From positions 1,244,001 through 1,308,000 of the forward strand of contig WPIO01000041.1 of NCBI GenBank assembly GCA_009760855.2: 64,000 nucleotides of DNA, in the 5' to 3' direction. The position numbers were made by a program, and so were the translations under genes. Shown in pieces: positions 28,946 through 41,200 of the stretch. Below the pieces are notes generated by a model. It did no database searches, was not told where the DNA came from, and was given only the letters and a program-made list of their open reading frames with translations. Every line of letters begins with the position of its first letter. Positions within the stretch are counted from its first letter, which is position 1. The DNA comes from Cristatella mucedo (Eukaryota > Bryozoa > Phylactolaemata > Cristatellidae).

Positions 28946-30482
28946 ACATAAGAAGTCCCGCGGCCAAGTACTCTTGCCGTTTCATTGCTATTGCATGCTC
29001 GACTAAAGGATACGTCCGCCGATCGTACGAGATACGCGCGAAGAACACTTAGCGTGACCCTTGACCCTTGTAGCCCATCAACAGATCGTACCGCCGCGGT
29101 ATGAATGAGAATCGCGTCCAATGACGACGAAGAATGTCTGGGGAGCCTGCGTCGCGGCCCCGGCGTGGCGTGACGGCTGTACGTTCTCCGAGCTCGCGAC
29201 TGAGCGGAGCGCCATTTGCAAGCCACGACAACAAACGACTGCCAAACAGATCCGCGAAGGTGCACTCGAAATGAAAGTGCAACCTTGAACTCCACGATAC
29301 AGCCAATTAGCCTGCTGGCAAAACATCGGAGCCCCTCGAAAAGGACTCCAATCGAAACTACGGCTTAAATTAACTGAGAGTAGGGAAAGCATCCCGAGCA
29401 ATTATACGCAAGCCTGTATGCATGAGAGCCATGCACACAGGCTCCAATCAAAACCTTGGCAATCTAAACATGTTGGGCAGAGAAAGAGTCTCGTGCGAAT
29501 TAAATGACAAGAGAAGACACTCAAGCCACTCAAGCCGAGTTCCATTTTTGACCGACTCCTCCAAGCACGGGCAAAGAAAGGATCCTGTAACCACTGTTTT
29601 GGAAAATATACGAGACCTCATTGAGGCTTGCTCCGATAAAAAATGAACCATCTAATTCTTGGAAAGAGAACATCCCATTGCTAGTATTATGTAAAATACC
29701 TGTGATAAATTGGGGCTGTGTAAGAGACCTTGGGGCCTCTGTGCATCTTAGGCCAACATTCACAGCCAACGCAGCAGCTCCGTAAACCACGGAGATGAGC
29801 TGGTCCATAAGGAACACAAATTAACGCCGTTACAATCCGAAAGCGGGCAACCATTTTCGCTAGACCCGGGGTCTAACGACGTGATTTGCAACCGCATATC
29901 TCGCGAATCGGCACATCTAAATTGTAGTCTTAGCTAATAACCCTGCCATGACAGAATTCGACGACACCAAGCGGACTACAACAAAGCCAGCCATCATGCT
30001 CCGATGCCCCCTCACAACTACATCCGAAATCAATCCGACTAGCCCAGTCTAGTACAACGGTGTAACCGGAAGGATGCCTCAAGAAAATTTGAAACGATTA
30101 GTCGCAATCACGACCATCAATGGCTCGAATTTCAAAAGAATCCATTACCAAGAAAGGGCATGTAGGGCATGTCGCCTTCTCGTAAGAGCGATACTAAAAT
30201 CCCACGAACGAGCAGTGCAAGCATTAGACACGCTGCTCTCAAAACGTCATCAGAACCTTGGATCGAGCGTCGGAGGCCGGATAAGCTTGCCTGATGACAG
30301 CGACTAGACCCGAAAAAATACACCTGCTGACGTTCGATTATTTTACCCTGAAAGTCGCAAAAGGGTCTTCTGGGATCTCGTGATACAAGATCTTTTGTAA
30401 GCCGATGATTCGATTGATTCGATTGATTCGGCTCGCTTTCTGTCTTCCAAATCGATTACTAGAAATACCAGAAAGGTTTAGA
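28946..30482. other. Unassigned DNA with weak ORFs
   Basis: Composition is even and no repeat shared with the rest of the window was found. Weak frames at 29,422-29,646 (+), 29,530-29,817 (-) and 30,074-30,307 (+) show no domain I recognise. Single-copy intergenic DNA or a very old element are both possible. Confidence 0.35.
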
Positions 30483-31710
30483 ACCTGTCTCAGTGGGAGA
30501 CTCCAGAGTATTGATGTGAATGGAAAAATATTATCCGAGGAACCTCTGAAATTTGGGGTACACCAGGGCTACGTGCTCGATCCCGTTCTTTATACGGTTT
30601 ATACTCTCAATCTTGCCGATGTGATATCCAGGCAGAATCTGGGCTTTCAATCCTATGCAGATGACACTCAGTTGTACCTCTGCATCGATCACTCCCAGCT
30701 CTCCGGCACGTCGAATTCTCTCAACTCCCTTGCTGCATTAATTGAGAAAATTCACACATGGATGGCGGCAAACTTTCTTAAATTGAGTGATGATAACACC
30801 AACATATTAGTTATAGGCAAACTAAGTGTGATTCAGAAACTAGAAAGGTTAACGCTCGCAATCGACTCTGCCAGCATATCTCCTATTGAATCTGCATGAA
30901 ATCTGCGTGTCGTGTTCTAAAGTGACCTTTATTTAGACGACCACATCAGCTCGACCGTCAAGTCGGCTTACTTTCAGCTACACAACGTTGCTAAAATTCG
31001 GGCTTGTTTAGACAGGGATACTACATCTAAATTAGTCCGTGCATTTGTGACATCCCGTCTTGACTTCTGTAACTCACTGCTCGCTGGTCTACCGGCCTTT
31101 GTAATCAGGCACTTACAGCTGGTGCAAAGCTCTGCAGCTAGACTTGGCTGTCGCGAGCGTTGCAGCTGCCACATCTCAACACTCCTCATCAACCTGCTCT
31201 GGCTCCCAGTCAAGCAACTTCAAGGTTTTGTCACTCACTTTTGGGTCCTTTCATTCTTTGGCTCCAGACTACCTATAAGATCTACTCCCCAACCAGACTA
31301 AACATAGTACCACTCGCTTTTTAGAATCAGATAGTTTACCTATACCCCTTACAAGCCTCAAATCCTTTGGAGACAATGCCTTTAGTTCGTATGCTCCCAA
31401 AGTCTGGAACGCACTCCCAACTTTCGGCACAACATCCTGACTTGACTTGTTTAATAAGATACTAAAAATGCATCTATTTATCACAGCATTTAGGGGATCC
31501 CTGTAATTCGTCCTTTGTGTGCTTATGGCTTCTGACACAGTGCGTGCTGCCACTAACCATATTTGGGTGCTGGCCCTGTGCATTCCAGCCCTAACCATGC
31601 TGTTCTTGTTGTTAATTGAGTTCGCTTTCACTAACCATTCTATCGTGGTTCATTTGCAGCAAATGCAAAGTGAGTGAGTTGTCTGTCGGTGCTATATCAA
31701 AGTATTTTTA
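30483..31710 (+). mobile_element. LINE A, older diverged copy
   Basis: Begins at the CLSGRLQSIDVNG segment. Motif B is altered (FGVHQGYVLDPVLY), motif C is intact (YADDTQLYLC). The frame is open to 30,899 (stop TGA for CGA), then decayed. The terminal hairpin is degenerate and the tail short. It is much more diverged from the other LINE A copies than they are from one another. Confidence 0.8.
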
Positions 31711-32690
31711 TTATGACTAAGAAAAGATATTGCTTTGAACTGGTGGTATGGAGGTAACAATAGTATGTTCGGTTCCTTCATGAGTTAGCAATGCAATTGC
31801 TGGTACGAAGCAATTAATACCGTCGATTGCCTACATCCGCCGATCTTCACCCTGGTTTAACACTACCTTCAAGAACGAGATGACTATGAATTGAAAATTT
31901 GGAAGGTTTAGTTCGGCAATCAGATATCCGGAATAATCTAAGTCGAAATACGTTCGCCTTTGTAGAAGCCGGGAGGCGTTAATACACAAACCACACACAG
32001 ATAGAACAGTCCTAGTGCGAGATTATCTTTGATTATTCAAATGCAACGTAAGCATCTGATTAAAAATAGGCCAATGCTATTGAGCTACATGTACGATGTA
32101 ACTATGTCATTTCAAAATATATTTAAAAGCTGGTATGCATCCTAACGTGATGCGATTTATATAACGTTAGCACTTAATTAGCCACGGGTTAGGTGATTTT
32201 ATTTTGAGCTATTATAGTACCATACATACACAGAGATAGCCGGCTAAAATATTTTAGATTTTACTCTTTATTATCATTCATCTTCTCTAATGAAATTCTC
32301 TAATAATCAATATATATTTAAACTGGCAGTCCTTAAACTTATTCTGTGTGCACAGTTTTCGGATCGCTTGTATCTTGAGTTCTAATGTCTAGTCACCCTA
32401 GGCGGCAGCTGGTGCCAAGCACCGCCACTAGGGCCGGTCTTCCAGTACCAGAAATTTGACCTCCCATTGACCTTTTACGGATAAAAGGGGCGATTGATGA
32501 GTGGATACTAACGGGAATTCTTACAGGGACTTGGTAATGCTGCAGCGGCGTCGCTACTTCATATCAAACTGAACTGCAGAGCAAGCTCCAGCTTCTTCGT
32601 GCCCTCATATTCTTTGCAGACAACCAATCGGCTGCCCAATTGCTACTCTTAATACCTCTAGCGACTGAAGCTTTTGCTATTCAGGTTCTA
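31711..32690. other. AT-rich DNA, nothing recognised
   Basis: Low GC, many stops in all frames. A GC-richer stretch at 32,390-32,520 has no identified relative in the window. Confidence 0.4.
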
Positions 32691-32694
32691 GATT

Positions 32695-33470
32695 CTCACG
32701 TCTGATTCATCACGTCCGATTCCTATCCAAGATTAGGAGCTGTCTTCCACAGTGGCTTTCAAAAAATTCAACTAGCCCCTTAGTTCTGTCTCGGCTTGAT
32801 TATTATAATTCCCTTTTGGCTGGGCTACCAAAGAAAGCAAGTAGGCCACTGCAGCTGACTATGAATATATCTGCAAGGCTAGTCTTCAAGTCCCAGAGGT
32901 TTGAGCACATGTCTCCTTTGCTAAAAAGAGCTAGGATGGATGCCGGTTGAGCAACGGATACAGAGGAAAGTTCTTACGCTGACCCACAAGGCCCGCCACT
33001 GCTTAGCTCCTTCGTGCGAAGCTGAGCTGCTGCACCAGTTTCAGCCTGATCGCGCCCTCAGGTTCTGTGCGGCCAATAAATTAGCTGTTCCATTCCTCCA
33101 CTTAAAGACCGTTGGTGACAGAAGCTTTAGCTCTGCAGCTCCCAGACTGGAATTCGCTTCCACAACGCATTCAATTACGCAACGACAACTACTCTGCTGC
33201 TGCCGACTATGGATCATCCATTTTCAGCGGTCCTGAGCTGCTACTTCCGTGCTAATCACTACATCAACTGCTCTCCTGACTCGGCTATGCTTCCCACTTT
33301 CTCTTTGTTGCGTGAGACGAAGTCTGCTGGCTACCGAATGCGTACCGAAAGCCATTTATGCTTTGAGTGTGCTATACAAAACTCTCCTGCGTAATACTAC
33401 ATATAGTCTTTACGGCTTTGTGGAGTTACAGACGGAGACACACACATGCATAGATGCATAGCTTGTGGAG
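32695..33470 (+). mobile_element. LINE B, C-terminal RT region and 3' end
   Basis: Reads LSRLDYYNSLLAGLPKKASR, then ARLVFKSQRFEHMSP, then (after a frame break at about 32,945) LTHKARHCLAPSCEAELLHQ and the GDRSFSSAAPR segment. The 3' UTR ends near 33,440 at a GGAGTTACAGACGGAGACAC segment. Ends in short simple sequence. Confidence 0.8.
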
Positions 33471-33479
33471 CTAACTCAC

Positions 33480-33778
33480 ACAATTCTTATGCAAGGGCAA
33501 TTACTTTCCTGCTGCCGGCTATGGCTCAGTCTTTCCATCCGCCCTGAGCTTCTGCTTCCGTGCTACTCACTTCCTCAAATGCCATCGTGACTCTGCCGTG
33601 CTTCTCACTTTCTCTCAACGTTGCGTGAGATGAAGTATTTCGGCTAGCGCCCATGAAGCAAAAGACGGTTAGGCTTTGAGTGGGGTATTGAAAAATTCTC
33701 CAGCGTAACACTCAGCCGTTTTGTGGCTTTATAGAGTTACCGACGGAGATACATTACACTGCATTAACATTTCCAGGG
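33480..33778 (+). mobile_element. LINE B 3' end, second copy
   Basis: Matches the LINE B 3' part again (CTGCTGCCGGCTATGG, CTTCTCACTTTCTCTC.ACGTTGCGTGAGA) and ends in GGAGATACATTACACTGC, after which repeat G begins. The same LINE B end/repeat G junction is seen in reverse at 2,520-2,560. Confidence 0.75.
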
Positions 33779-34320
33779 TTGCTCCAGCCTTGCTCTTCGC
33801 GTGCTACTCATTTCCTCCTCTGTGCCTCTAACCTAGCAGTGACAGTCTCTTTTGATTTCTAACCGGCGACGATGTGTAATGGCCGCCGTCGACGATGACT
33901 ACTGCACCACGGCTGGCTCTTGGCTTGCCCCAGTTCTCCAAGCAGGCCCCATCGTCTTGCGACGAGCTGCCAGGGGAACGATCGCGAGCGGCCTAGGACT
34001 CACCGTGAATGAGGATCACAGTGAGGTAGGGCGAGCCGTGCTTCGCCAGGGCGATGGCGTGGGGCGCTGCCGGCGGCTGCCGAGCGAGCGACCAGCAAGC
34101 ATCCCCTGAGAGCCTGCAGCCCTGCACGTGCGTCGTCACTGAGAGCAGTTCCCTGAGAGCCAGCATGGGCAGCGGGGCTCTCTCTTCGCGGAAACCGTCT
34201 CAGCATGCAGTTGCCAGGTGCTGGCTCAGCTTTCAGCGAGATCGGTACATTCCGTCAGCATCCATCAGCTCATACGTCCATGCACTCTTATGGTCTATAT
34301 TTACAATAAATAGTCTTCGA
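33779..34320 (+). repeat. Dispersed repeat G, copy 2
   Basis: Aligns with 1,885-2,520 in reverse complement. An AATAAA lies at its right end (about 34,305). Confidence 0.7.
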
Positions 34321-34904
34321 TATATATCGTAAAAAGTGTGTGCTATCTGTCTCCCTCTCAAGCCCAACTTAAAACCAAGATCGCTGGTAGGCAATCGAAG
34401 CTGAATTATCTAAGCTTATCAGCAAACCCGTGAATTATGCAGTCCCAAACCTAAACTAGAAACATGGCTAACCACTTTATCTTCAAAGATGTAGAACAGT
34501 AAGGCTGCCGAAGTGTCGCTAAGCCATTAACCTTGTACCATTAACGTGATTCCTCACTTATCTGCTTAGCCATACATTTAAGCCAATAGCTGTAAACCTC
34601 AACAAAAAGCGAAAACATGCCAAAATGCTTAAATATAATTCTTTTACATTCATTGCAACCTAAGCCTCATATGGGCCACACCGCCTAGCGCCGGCTCATC
34701 TGAGACACCATCCGGCATGGCGATACGCTACGACGGCGTTGCCGTTTGAGCTGCTTGAGCTACATACACATACCGGTGCCCTCACCATTAAGCAGTCAGT
34801 ATAGGTCACGTGCCTGCGTGGAGCGAGCCCGTAGGGCGGGAGGAACGACAGCTGGCGAACCATGGGAAGGCGACGGCACGCCCACATGCCCAGACTCTTA
34901 CCGT
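34321..34904. other. Unassigned DNA
   Basis: No recognised gene or repeat. Confidence 0.35.
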
Positions 34905-35345
34905 TGGCATGCGACGTGACGCTACCCGAACGAGTGACACCCGCACGGTCACGACGCTGGTTTAATATATCAATAAAAAAAGCAACCGATTTCCAACGGA
35001 TTCTCGTTGGATTCTGGCGGATTTCGGTGGAGACCAGCATCTTTTGGAGTCCACTTCCGTGCGAATCCACTCTGCTAAATGGCGCGTGAAGTTCGGTGCA
35101 GCGCACATTTTAGCGACCGCTTGCTACAACGTTCGCTCAAAATCCAAGCTCAAAGCCACCGCCGATTTTCGGCGGATTTTTCCTTTATCCGATCGGATTT
35201 CGCACAACGACTACCTAGACTCTCCGAGTCCGCTGGCGTGTATTCCCGCTCACTACAGTGAGTCATCTGTCTTCTCAGAGTTCTGCCACCTCAATCCCGG
35301 CCACTAGTCGCGAGGAGTCGCTGCCGAGTTCGAGCTTGTCAAGCA
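34905..35345 (+). repeat. Dispersed repeat D, copy 3
   Basis: Same orientation as copy 1 (17,300-17,770) and nearly collinear with it. Contains TTCGCTCAAAATCCAAGCTC and GCGAGGAGTCGCTGCCGAG. Confidence 0.75.
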
Positions 35346-35504
35346 GCGCCCGCCAGCGCCCTCATAGCAGTGCTGGCTCCCGAGGGACACGTGACCACCG
35401 CGTTACTGAATAGCTTCCGCACTTGGACGGCTGCCGGGCAGCCGTGCCCTGCAGCGACGGCAGAAAGCCGTATGGCAGATTAGCACGGTTCCCATTTTAA
35501 ATGG

Positions 35505-35915
35505 CCATGAGCATTGTTAACTAATAAAATTCTTTATTTTCAACAATAGATGAAAACTATAGTATGGCTCTTTGCATAAAGTTACAGCATACAAACACTG
35601 AGCCCCACGAAACATGGGCGTGATTGTACTGCCTTTCCCCGACAGTACTCTGCACGATACATGCCCACCTCGCACTAATGCCCATGCATGCCCATGCATG
35701 CCCATGCACGCCCATACACGCCCATGCATGCCCATGCATGCCCATACACGCCCATGCATGCCCATGCACGCCCATGCATGCCCATGCGTGCCCATGCATG
35801 CCCATGCATGCCCATACACGCCCATGCCCATGCCTAGGAGCTCATCTAATTCAGCAAGAAAAAGAATGTCCGTTTACCGAGCCAGAGCCAGATACGACCT
35901 GCGTCGCTTGGACCT
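35505..35915 (+). repeat. Dispersed repeat F, copy 2
   Basis: Collinear with 18,640-18,905 but enlarged by a 10-bp minisatellite in its middle. It directly adjoins the truncated 3' end of the hAT-like transposase frame. Confidence 0.65.
35681..35835 (+). repeat. 10-bp minisatellite CCCATGCATG
   Basis: About 15 units, variants CCCATGCACG, CCCATACACG and CCCATGCGTG. Repeat F copy 1 has no array at the same place. Frames reading (GMHGHAWAC)-type peptides here are repeat artefacts. Confidence 0.9.
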
Positions 35916-35925
35916 GGACCTGCAG

Positions 35926-37115
35926 TTTACGTTTAGCTCATTTAGTTTCTTTGCTATATCCACCGAGTAGTTGAATTTTTGCAGCCATTTGTCTTCTTTC
36001 AATTCGGGATGGACAGTGCCTTTTTCATTGAAGAATGTTTTCATTTCACTCAAGCAAGAAGCAAAACGTTTCAATGCGTTACCCCTGGAAAGCCATCGTA
36101 CTTTATTGTGCAAAAGTATGTCAGAATACTGACTTTCTATTTCTTCAAGAAATCCCTTAAACTGGCGATAGTAGAGTGCTTTTGCCAAAGTGCTGTTAAT
36201 AATCTTAATAACCAAGTTCATGACCTCAACCATTTCGGTCGGAAATGGTTGGGCACAAAGCGTCTCTTGATGAATTATGCAGTGAAACGTCAAAATTTTG
36301 GGGTTTTTTTGCCGAAGAATCGTTGTTACCCCTTTATGCATTCCTGTCATACTTCTGGCTCTATCAGTTGCTATGGAAACGATTTTATTAATATCGATTT
36401 CACAGTCTTCTATGCATTTTTGCGCAGCATTTGCTATATCTTCTCCACGAGTTTGCCCTGAGAGCGGCAGCAATCCTAGCACTGCTTCTTTTGGACCTTG
36501 GGCCGACATATACCTGACGAAAAGGGTAACTTGTGCCGTGTCTTTTATGTCGAAAGACTCATCCATGGCAAGTGATAAAGCAGAAGCCAGTTGAATGTCT
36601 TCCACTTGCACGAGTGTTACATTTGAAGACATTTTAGAAGTTCCATCTTGTACCGTTTTAGCAGGTAATGGCAAATCTTTGATTTTCTTCATGATTTCGG
36701 TTTTGTTTTTTAAATCATGAAACAGTTCTTCAGCTCCACGTATGAAACAATCTTTGACGTACTCATCTCTGTGAATGGTTTCCCTCTTTTTGAAATTTGT
36801 AGTGATATTGCGATACTTGCCAGATTTACATTATTTGAAGATTGCGCCCAGTTACTTAGCATAGAACTCGACTGTTTTTGTTTTTGAAGCTCCTTAACAG
36901 CTTTTTTCCGTGCGTCACCGGTTGGATATTTAGCAGCGAATCGGGTATGTTTTGTAGTGACGTGTCCCTAAAAATTTGACTTCTTATTGTGTGCAAGTTT
37001 TTCTTGGCGAATGAGACAAGTCGGAAGGCCATCTGTGTTGCATATGAACGAAAACGACTTCGTCCAATCCTGATTAAATTCTCGATTTTCTTCTTCAGTG
37101 TCTCTTCTTTTTATC
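35926..37115 (-). pseudogene. hAT-like transposase (ZBED5/GTF2IRD2 type), broken and truncated
   Basis: Minus-strand reading begins with a BED-like zinc finger region (FICNTDGLPTCLI, then GHVTTKHTRFAAKYPTG). It continues through [20 protein letters not shown] into an open frame (36,692 down) with [51 protein letters not shown] and [13 protein letters not shown], the series typical of this transposase group. There is a stop inside the BED region (about 36,970) and a frameshift at about 36,760. The protein ends abruptly after LNELNV, so the C-terminal dimerisation region is missing. Domesticated relatives exist in animals, but the breaks argue for a dead element here. No terminal inverted repeats were found. 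Confidence 0.75.
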
Positions 37116-37819
37116 AGATGCCATTTTTAAGGCGGAGCTGAAATTAAGATTTTTAAAATTTTATTTAGCTATCTAAAACGGCGTTAATAAACCTTTTATT
37201 TAATAGTTAGTTTCGTTAATTGTTAATCTGTAAAAAGTCAACTTCGTTAAACGTTAAAGCGTATGGACAAGTAATGTACCTCCGGACAAGATCATCTTTT
37301 AAACTATCCTTTGAAGTATTTTTTTCTTTTTATACCATGTTTACTTCGCGTCACTGTCTCAAAATAACTAGGTATGCGAAATTAATAAAATGTTGTTGTA
37401 TCTTTGGACGTTCTAAGGTACAAAAACATGAAAGTCCGGAGGTACAACAAAGGGCATTTTCAGATACTATTACGTGTAAAATAATTTGAAGTTATGAATA
37501 TTCAAAACTGACAATATATTTAGAAAGCTCAACACATAGTTCATATTCATATATAATACGTATCATACCAAGATAAAAAAACAGAATATACAGTACAGTA
37601 TAACTAAGAAAATATATTTACTTTTTTATCGAAAAAAGTTCTGACTGCGACCGTTGAAGACACAGTGCACCAATAACTAAACAAACAGAACAGTGTTGCC
37701 TTATTTCTAAAATGCTACTTTCTTGAATTTTCGCATGTATATATCACATTGCCAACCTACTTAAATCGAAACTGTCCGAAGGTAAGGTCGTCCGAAGGTA
37801 CACCACTTGCCCTTACATA
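37116..37819. other. AT-rich DNA, nothing recognised
   Basis: Low GC, stop-rich. Possibly the rest of the hAT element, but no ends were identified. Confidence 0.4.
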
Positions 37820-38334
37820 CGTCATCCTAAAGGGATCGTCATCCTAAAGGGAGGGGAGATAAATCAAACCGCACGAAACATTGCCGAAAGTAAATGCTCT
37901 CGCTCTCAGCCATCTTTGCATGCCTACTGCAACAAAACGCAGTAGTAGATTACTCATCGGGGTGACATGAGCTCACTGGTCTTAACACGAGTCTTAACAT
38001 GAGCTCACCGGATTCTTGCAAAAATGGAATGCCGTAATGAGAGGGTCCACAGTGGGTAAACGGCTAGCTGTACCGTTTTCCAGAAACGCACAGGTACATC
38101 TACCACTGAGGATAAACTTCGGCACTGACAAAGCCAAGTACTTTATCCAGACTCATAGTCTACATAGGCAAAAAAGCAGCAGCAGCACTCGCATATAGTC
38201 ATAGGTAGAAGTTAAAAATCATGCGGGCTTACCGAAGCCAGCAGCCGGCAACGAGATTCGTTTGAGGAGAAACAGTCAGCAGCACCAGCAAGCTGTCAGG
38301 CTTGAAAGTGCCCCGCAAGGAGGGCGAAAGCCAG
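37820..38334 (-). other. FT2 3' UTR/flank, duplicate of FT1 flank
   Basis: The reverse complement aligns with 24,368-24,850, including the 3' UTR intron borders and GATGGCTGAGAGC.AGAGCATTTA. The last 40 bp (GTCATCCTAAAGGGA) is itself repeated in tandem. Confidence 0.75.
38160..38232 (-). other. Predicted 73-bp intron in FT2 3' UTR
   Basis: Minus strand: CTTCG|GTAAGC ... TTTTTTGCCTATGTAG|ACT. Matches the FT1 intron at both splice sites while the interior differs, which supports real splicing. Confidence 0.6.
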
Positions 38335-39621
38335 CTAGGCCAGCCCGAGCCAATCGGGTGGATAGTAGTCAGCCTGGTCGTACCCACCGTACAGGTGGGA
38401 AGAACTTCGCATGAAATCCTTGTAGTAAACGACGTCACCACCGGCCAGCCAGGCTGACCACCAGCCGAACGTGCCGGCCGTGACGATGCTATGATTGCAT
38501 CGGCTCAGGAGGGCCATGTCCACTTCCGGTGCGTAGGACACATGCCTAACGGTGAGGTTCTTCGGCAGGTAGGTAGATACGACGTTGACCACCCAGGGCC
38601 TGTCGTTGGTAGCTACCAGAAACGACAGCCTATGCGACGCCCCATACTTGGCGACATAGTGGTCCACTGCCATTTGTATGAACTCTGCTGGTGCCACGGT
38701 GTACAGGTCCGGACGTGCGACCATGTCGCCTCGCCTGACGTGGACGCCGATGAGCAGTTCGCCGCTCGTCACGCCCATTTGACGAAAGAGAGAGTCGACG
38801 GTGGTGGCCATTCTCGGAGTCAGGGCGAACTCCTGCCGCACGCGATCGGCAACCGGCTGGAAGTACTTCCACGACTGCAGATAGCCCAGCACGGTGACGC
38901 TCGACGCGAACGTCTTGTTGTCATCGAACTTTTTCGCGTCGTAGCGGCCCCAGCCACTTTCGTGGAGCTCTGCCACCGATGACGGTGTATTAGTCTGCTC
39001 GGGCAGGGAGGACAGAGCGAAGGCCTGCTTCATGCTCGCCAGCACCGAGGCGACTCCAGGGTGGTCGACGACGAGGCGAGCGTCGCAGCCGTGTCGCAGC
39101 GCCAGGCCGAGGCTGCTGGCGTACTGGAACATCTTGTTTCCGAGTCCAGCGGTAGCAGCGAGAAATCGGATGTATACGACAGGAGGCGAGGCCGTCGAGG
39201 CAGCGGCTGTCCGAGCTGCGGCGACGACGGCCGGCGACGAGCTCGGGGCAGAGCTGGTGCATTCCGGCCTGCCGGGCACGGACTGCCCGACTGTGCACCC
39301 AGTGGGGGAGTGCAGCTCCGGGGCTGATTTTTCCGTGCGTAAGAGACGCCGAGACGTCATCGATTCCGAGGACACGACGGCCGAGTCGTCCAGCGACGAT
39401 GAGCTCCTGGCAGTGCTAGCGTTGTGCCTCGGACGCTGCCCTGAGCGCTGGATGGGATAGAGCACGGCGGCGGTGCGACGCCCTGAGTCCGAGAGCAGCG
39501 TGTTGAAGTGCGATAGCGCGAGGCCGAAGGCAAGCAGCAGAGCTGTCACTGTCGCAGCTGCTATCGTCACCTGGCGGTAGCTGCAGCAGCAGCGGCAGCG
39601 GCTTATAAGCAGGGCCAGCAT
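38335..39621 (-). CDS. FT2: GT11 family alpha-1,2-fucosyltransferase-like, Golgi type II membrane protein
   Basis: Near-identical paralog of FT1 in inverted orientation, about 14 kb away. From the ATG at 39,621 it has 428 residues: a short tail, a Cys-rich CRCCCSYRQ segment, a membrane span (VTIAAATVTALLLAFGLALS), a stem and the GT11 domain. Catalytic motifs GLGNKMFQYA, HVRRGD and TFGWWSAWLAGG are intact, as are the NKT, NLT and NHS sites. An upstream extension of the frame to 39,777 has no ATG and is not conserved, so I reject it. From SAPELHSP to the stop only a handful of residues differ from FT1 (for example FFDAL against FLAAT just before GLGN), while the tail and first half of the stem differ throughout. 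Expected role as FT1. Confidence 0.85.
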   Translation of the reverse strand: MLALLISRCRCCCSYRQVTIAAATVTALLLAFGLALSHFNTLLSDSGRRTAAVLYPIQRSGQRPRHNASTARSSSSLDDSAVVSSESMTSRRLLRTEKSAPELHSPTGCTVGQSVPGRPECTSSAPSSSPAVVAAARTAAASTASPPVVYIRFLAATAGLGNKMFQYASSLGLALRHGCDARLVVDHPGVASVLASMKQAFALSSLPEQTNTPSSVAELHESGWGRYDAKKFDDNKTFASSVTVLGYLQSWKYFQPVADRVRQEFALTPRMATTVDSLFRQMGVTSGELLIGVHVRRGDMVARPDLYTVAPAEFIQMAVDHYVAKYGASHRLSFLVATNDRPWVVNVVSTYLPKNLTVRHVSYAPEVDMALLSRCNHSIVTAGTFGWWSAWLAGGDVVYYKDFMRSSSHLYGGYDQADYYPPDWLGLA

Positions 39622-41200
39622 GCTGCCGCCAGCCGCTGGTCGCAGAGGTAGACCGAAGCCGCGAGAGTGCCACTGTTGAAGTTGTCGCCGCCGTCGCAGC
39701 TGACTTCTGACCCGGGACGTACTGACGTACGGGTCTTTGAGTGGCGGCTGGGCGAAAACCGGCAATGCAGTGGACAACCGCCCGGCAGGGCTCGCTAGCT
39801 ACTACCAGTGGTTCGGCGCCCCCCCCCCCCCAGCAGCAGCCCGGACAGCCAAGAGCTCAACGGATCGAAGTGGTGCTTCGGGGCTCTCGCTACAGCGATT
39901 CGGAGAGTTTAAGAGATTGACGGCGTCCTCGAACGCAGGTCGGTGTGGAGGGCGGGGCACCTGCCGGGTGTCGGCGGACGGCCGCAGTGGCCGGCTGCTG
40001 AGGCCGAGCGAGCCGAGCGCTGCGCTGATCACTCAGCGGAGCGCCGGCTCGAGCTCGCCCGCCTGACGTCGGCCCACGCGACTCAAAGCCACCACAAGCC
40101 AGTGGCGGCTATGCGAACGAGGAAGCTCGGCGCTGGCCGAGAAGCCGTGCCGATCCTGTCTCCGCCGGGCCCCAGAGGGGAGAGAGCCTGTCTGCTGCCA
40201 GCGGTCGGTCCGAATTGCACTCATGACTTCTGACCGTTGCAGGCCATGTGACCAGTACTAGGGTCGTCGCTGCGAGCTGTGGAGAAGCGTGTTGGTAGAT
40301 CCTCGCTGGCCGAGCGAGGTGCTGCGATCGCATTCGACTTCGCCGGTGCCGCCCGCAGTATGGCTCGAATGAGTATCGCACACTTCGCAGGAGATTGTGC
40401 ACTTTCTGGGGAGCGGCTCGCTCACTCGATCCAAGTTGTGACTGTCAGGCTGGCGCCTGGCAGGGTCGCAGCTTTTGGCTTAACCAAAGCAGACGCTATT
40501 TGCATGGCTTCCTAAGGCGCCGCTCTGTCGACGGATGCACAGTTAAAAACGTGGTGTGTGGCATCCACGTCCAGTCAGAACAAGGCAGCAATAAGCTCAC
40601 GATAACTGCTTGTGTTCCGGTGCAGTGTGCAACGCATCAATGAGGCTAAGTATTAGGTACCGAGACATTATAACAGCTGTTAAAACTGCTCGTCCGTCTC
40701 GCGATTTCAGCATTTTTGATTTTTTCTAACAGAATCTTCTTCGATGAGGCGAAAATACGAAAAAAGCGGCTGTCCACGAATTTGACGTCCACCTTTCTGC
40801 TATTGCTTTGGTGGCGAGGCTTTTATGTCCAGACCTTGTTTTGGTGTAGCTCTCCGTGTCCGCTGCCCGCTTTCATACGCTATCCGTGTCTGCTGTGCAA
40901 CGATCTCTGCCCTCTCGTCGTCGCGTCCTCCAGCGAAAGACGTCCTTCGGTCGAGAAACGTCCCGCCCCCATGCGTTCGACCGATCGTTCTCGCCAGTGC
41001 CAGGCAAAGGAGCGATCTCTCAGCAACCTGCACTTTGCCTCGGGTTGACTGAAAGGTCAAGGTCTCACTAAAAAATGCTGAGTGGCAGAAGGCCGCTTGC
41101 CGTGTGACAGAGAGCAGAAAACCTTTGTCCTCTCATCGCCCCTCACAACCTTCGAGCAGGGGACGATTCGTTCTCGGTATACGTCTCGCACGTGTGCCGG
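39622..41200. other. Upstream flank of FT2
   Basis: GC-rich to about 40,300 (likely promoter/5' UTR region), with a C13 run at 39,819-39,831. Then mixed DNA with overlapping weak frames at 40,700-41,070. No recognisable gene. It shows no clear similarity to the FT1 upstream flank. Confidence 0.4.

Noticed and set aside
35517-35974. GMHGHAWAC-type repeat proteins on both strands
   Set aside because: Artefact of the 10-bp minisatellite inside repeat F; absent from the other copy.
39622-39777. N-terminal extension of FT2 (52 residues)
   Set aside because: No ATG at its start and no similarity to FT1.
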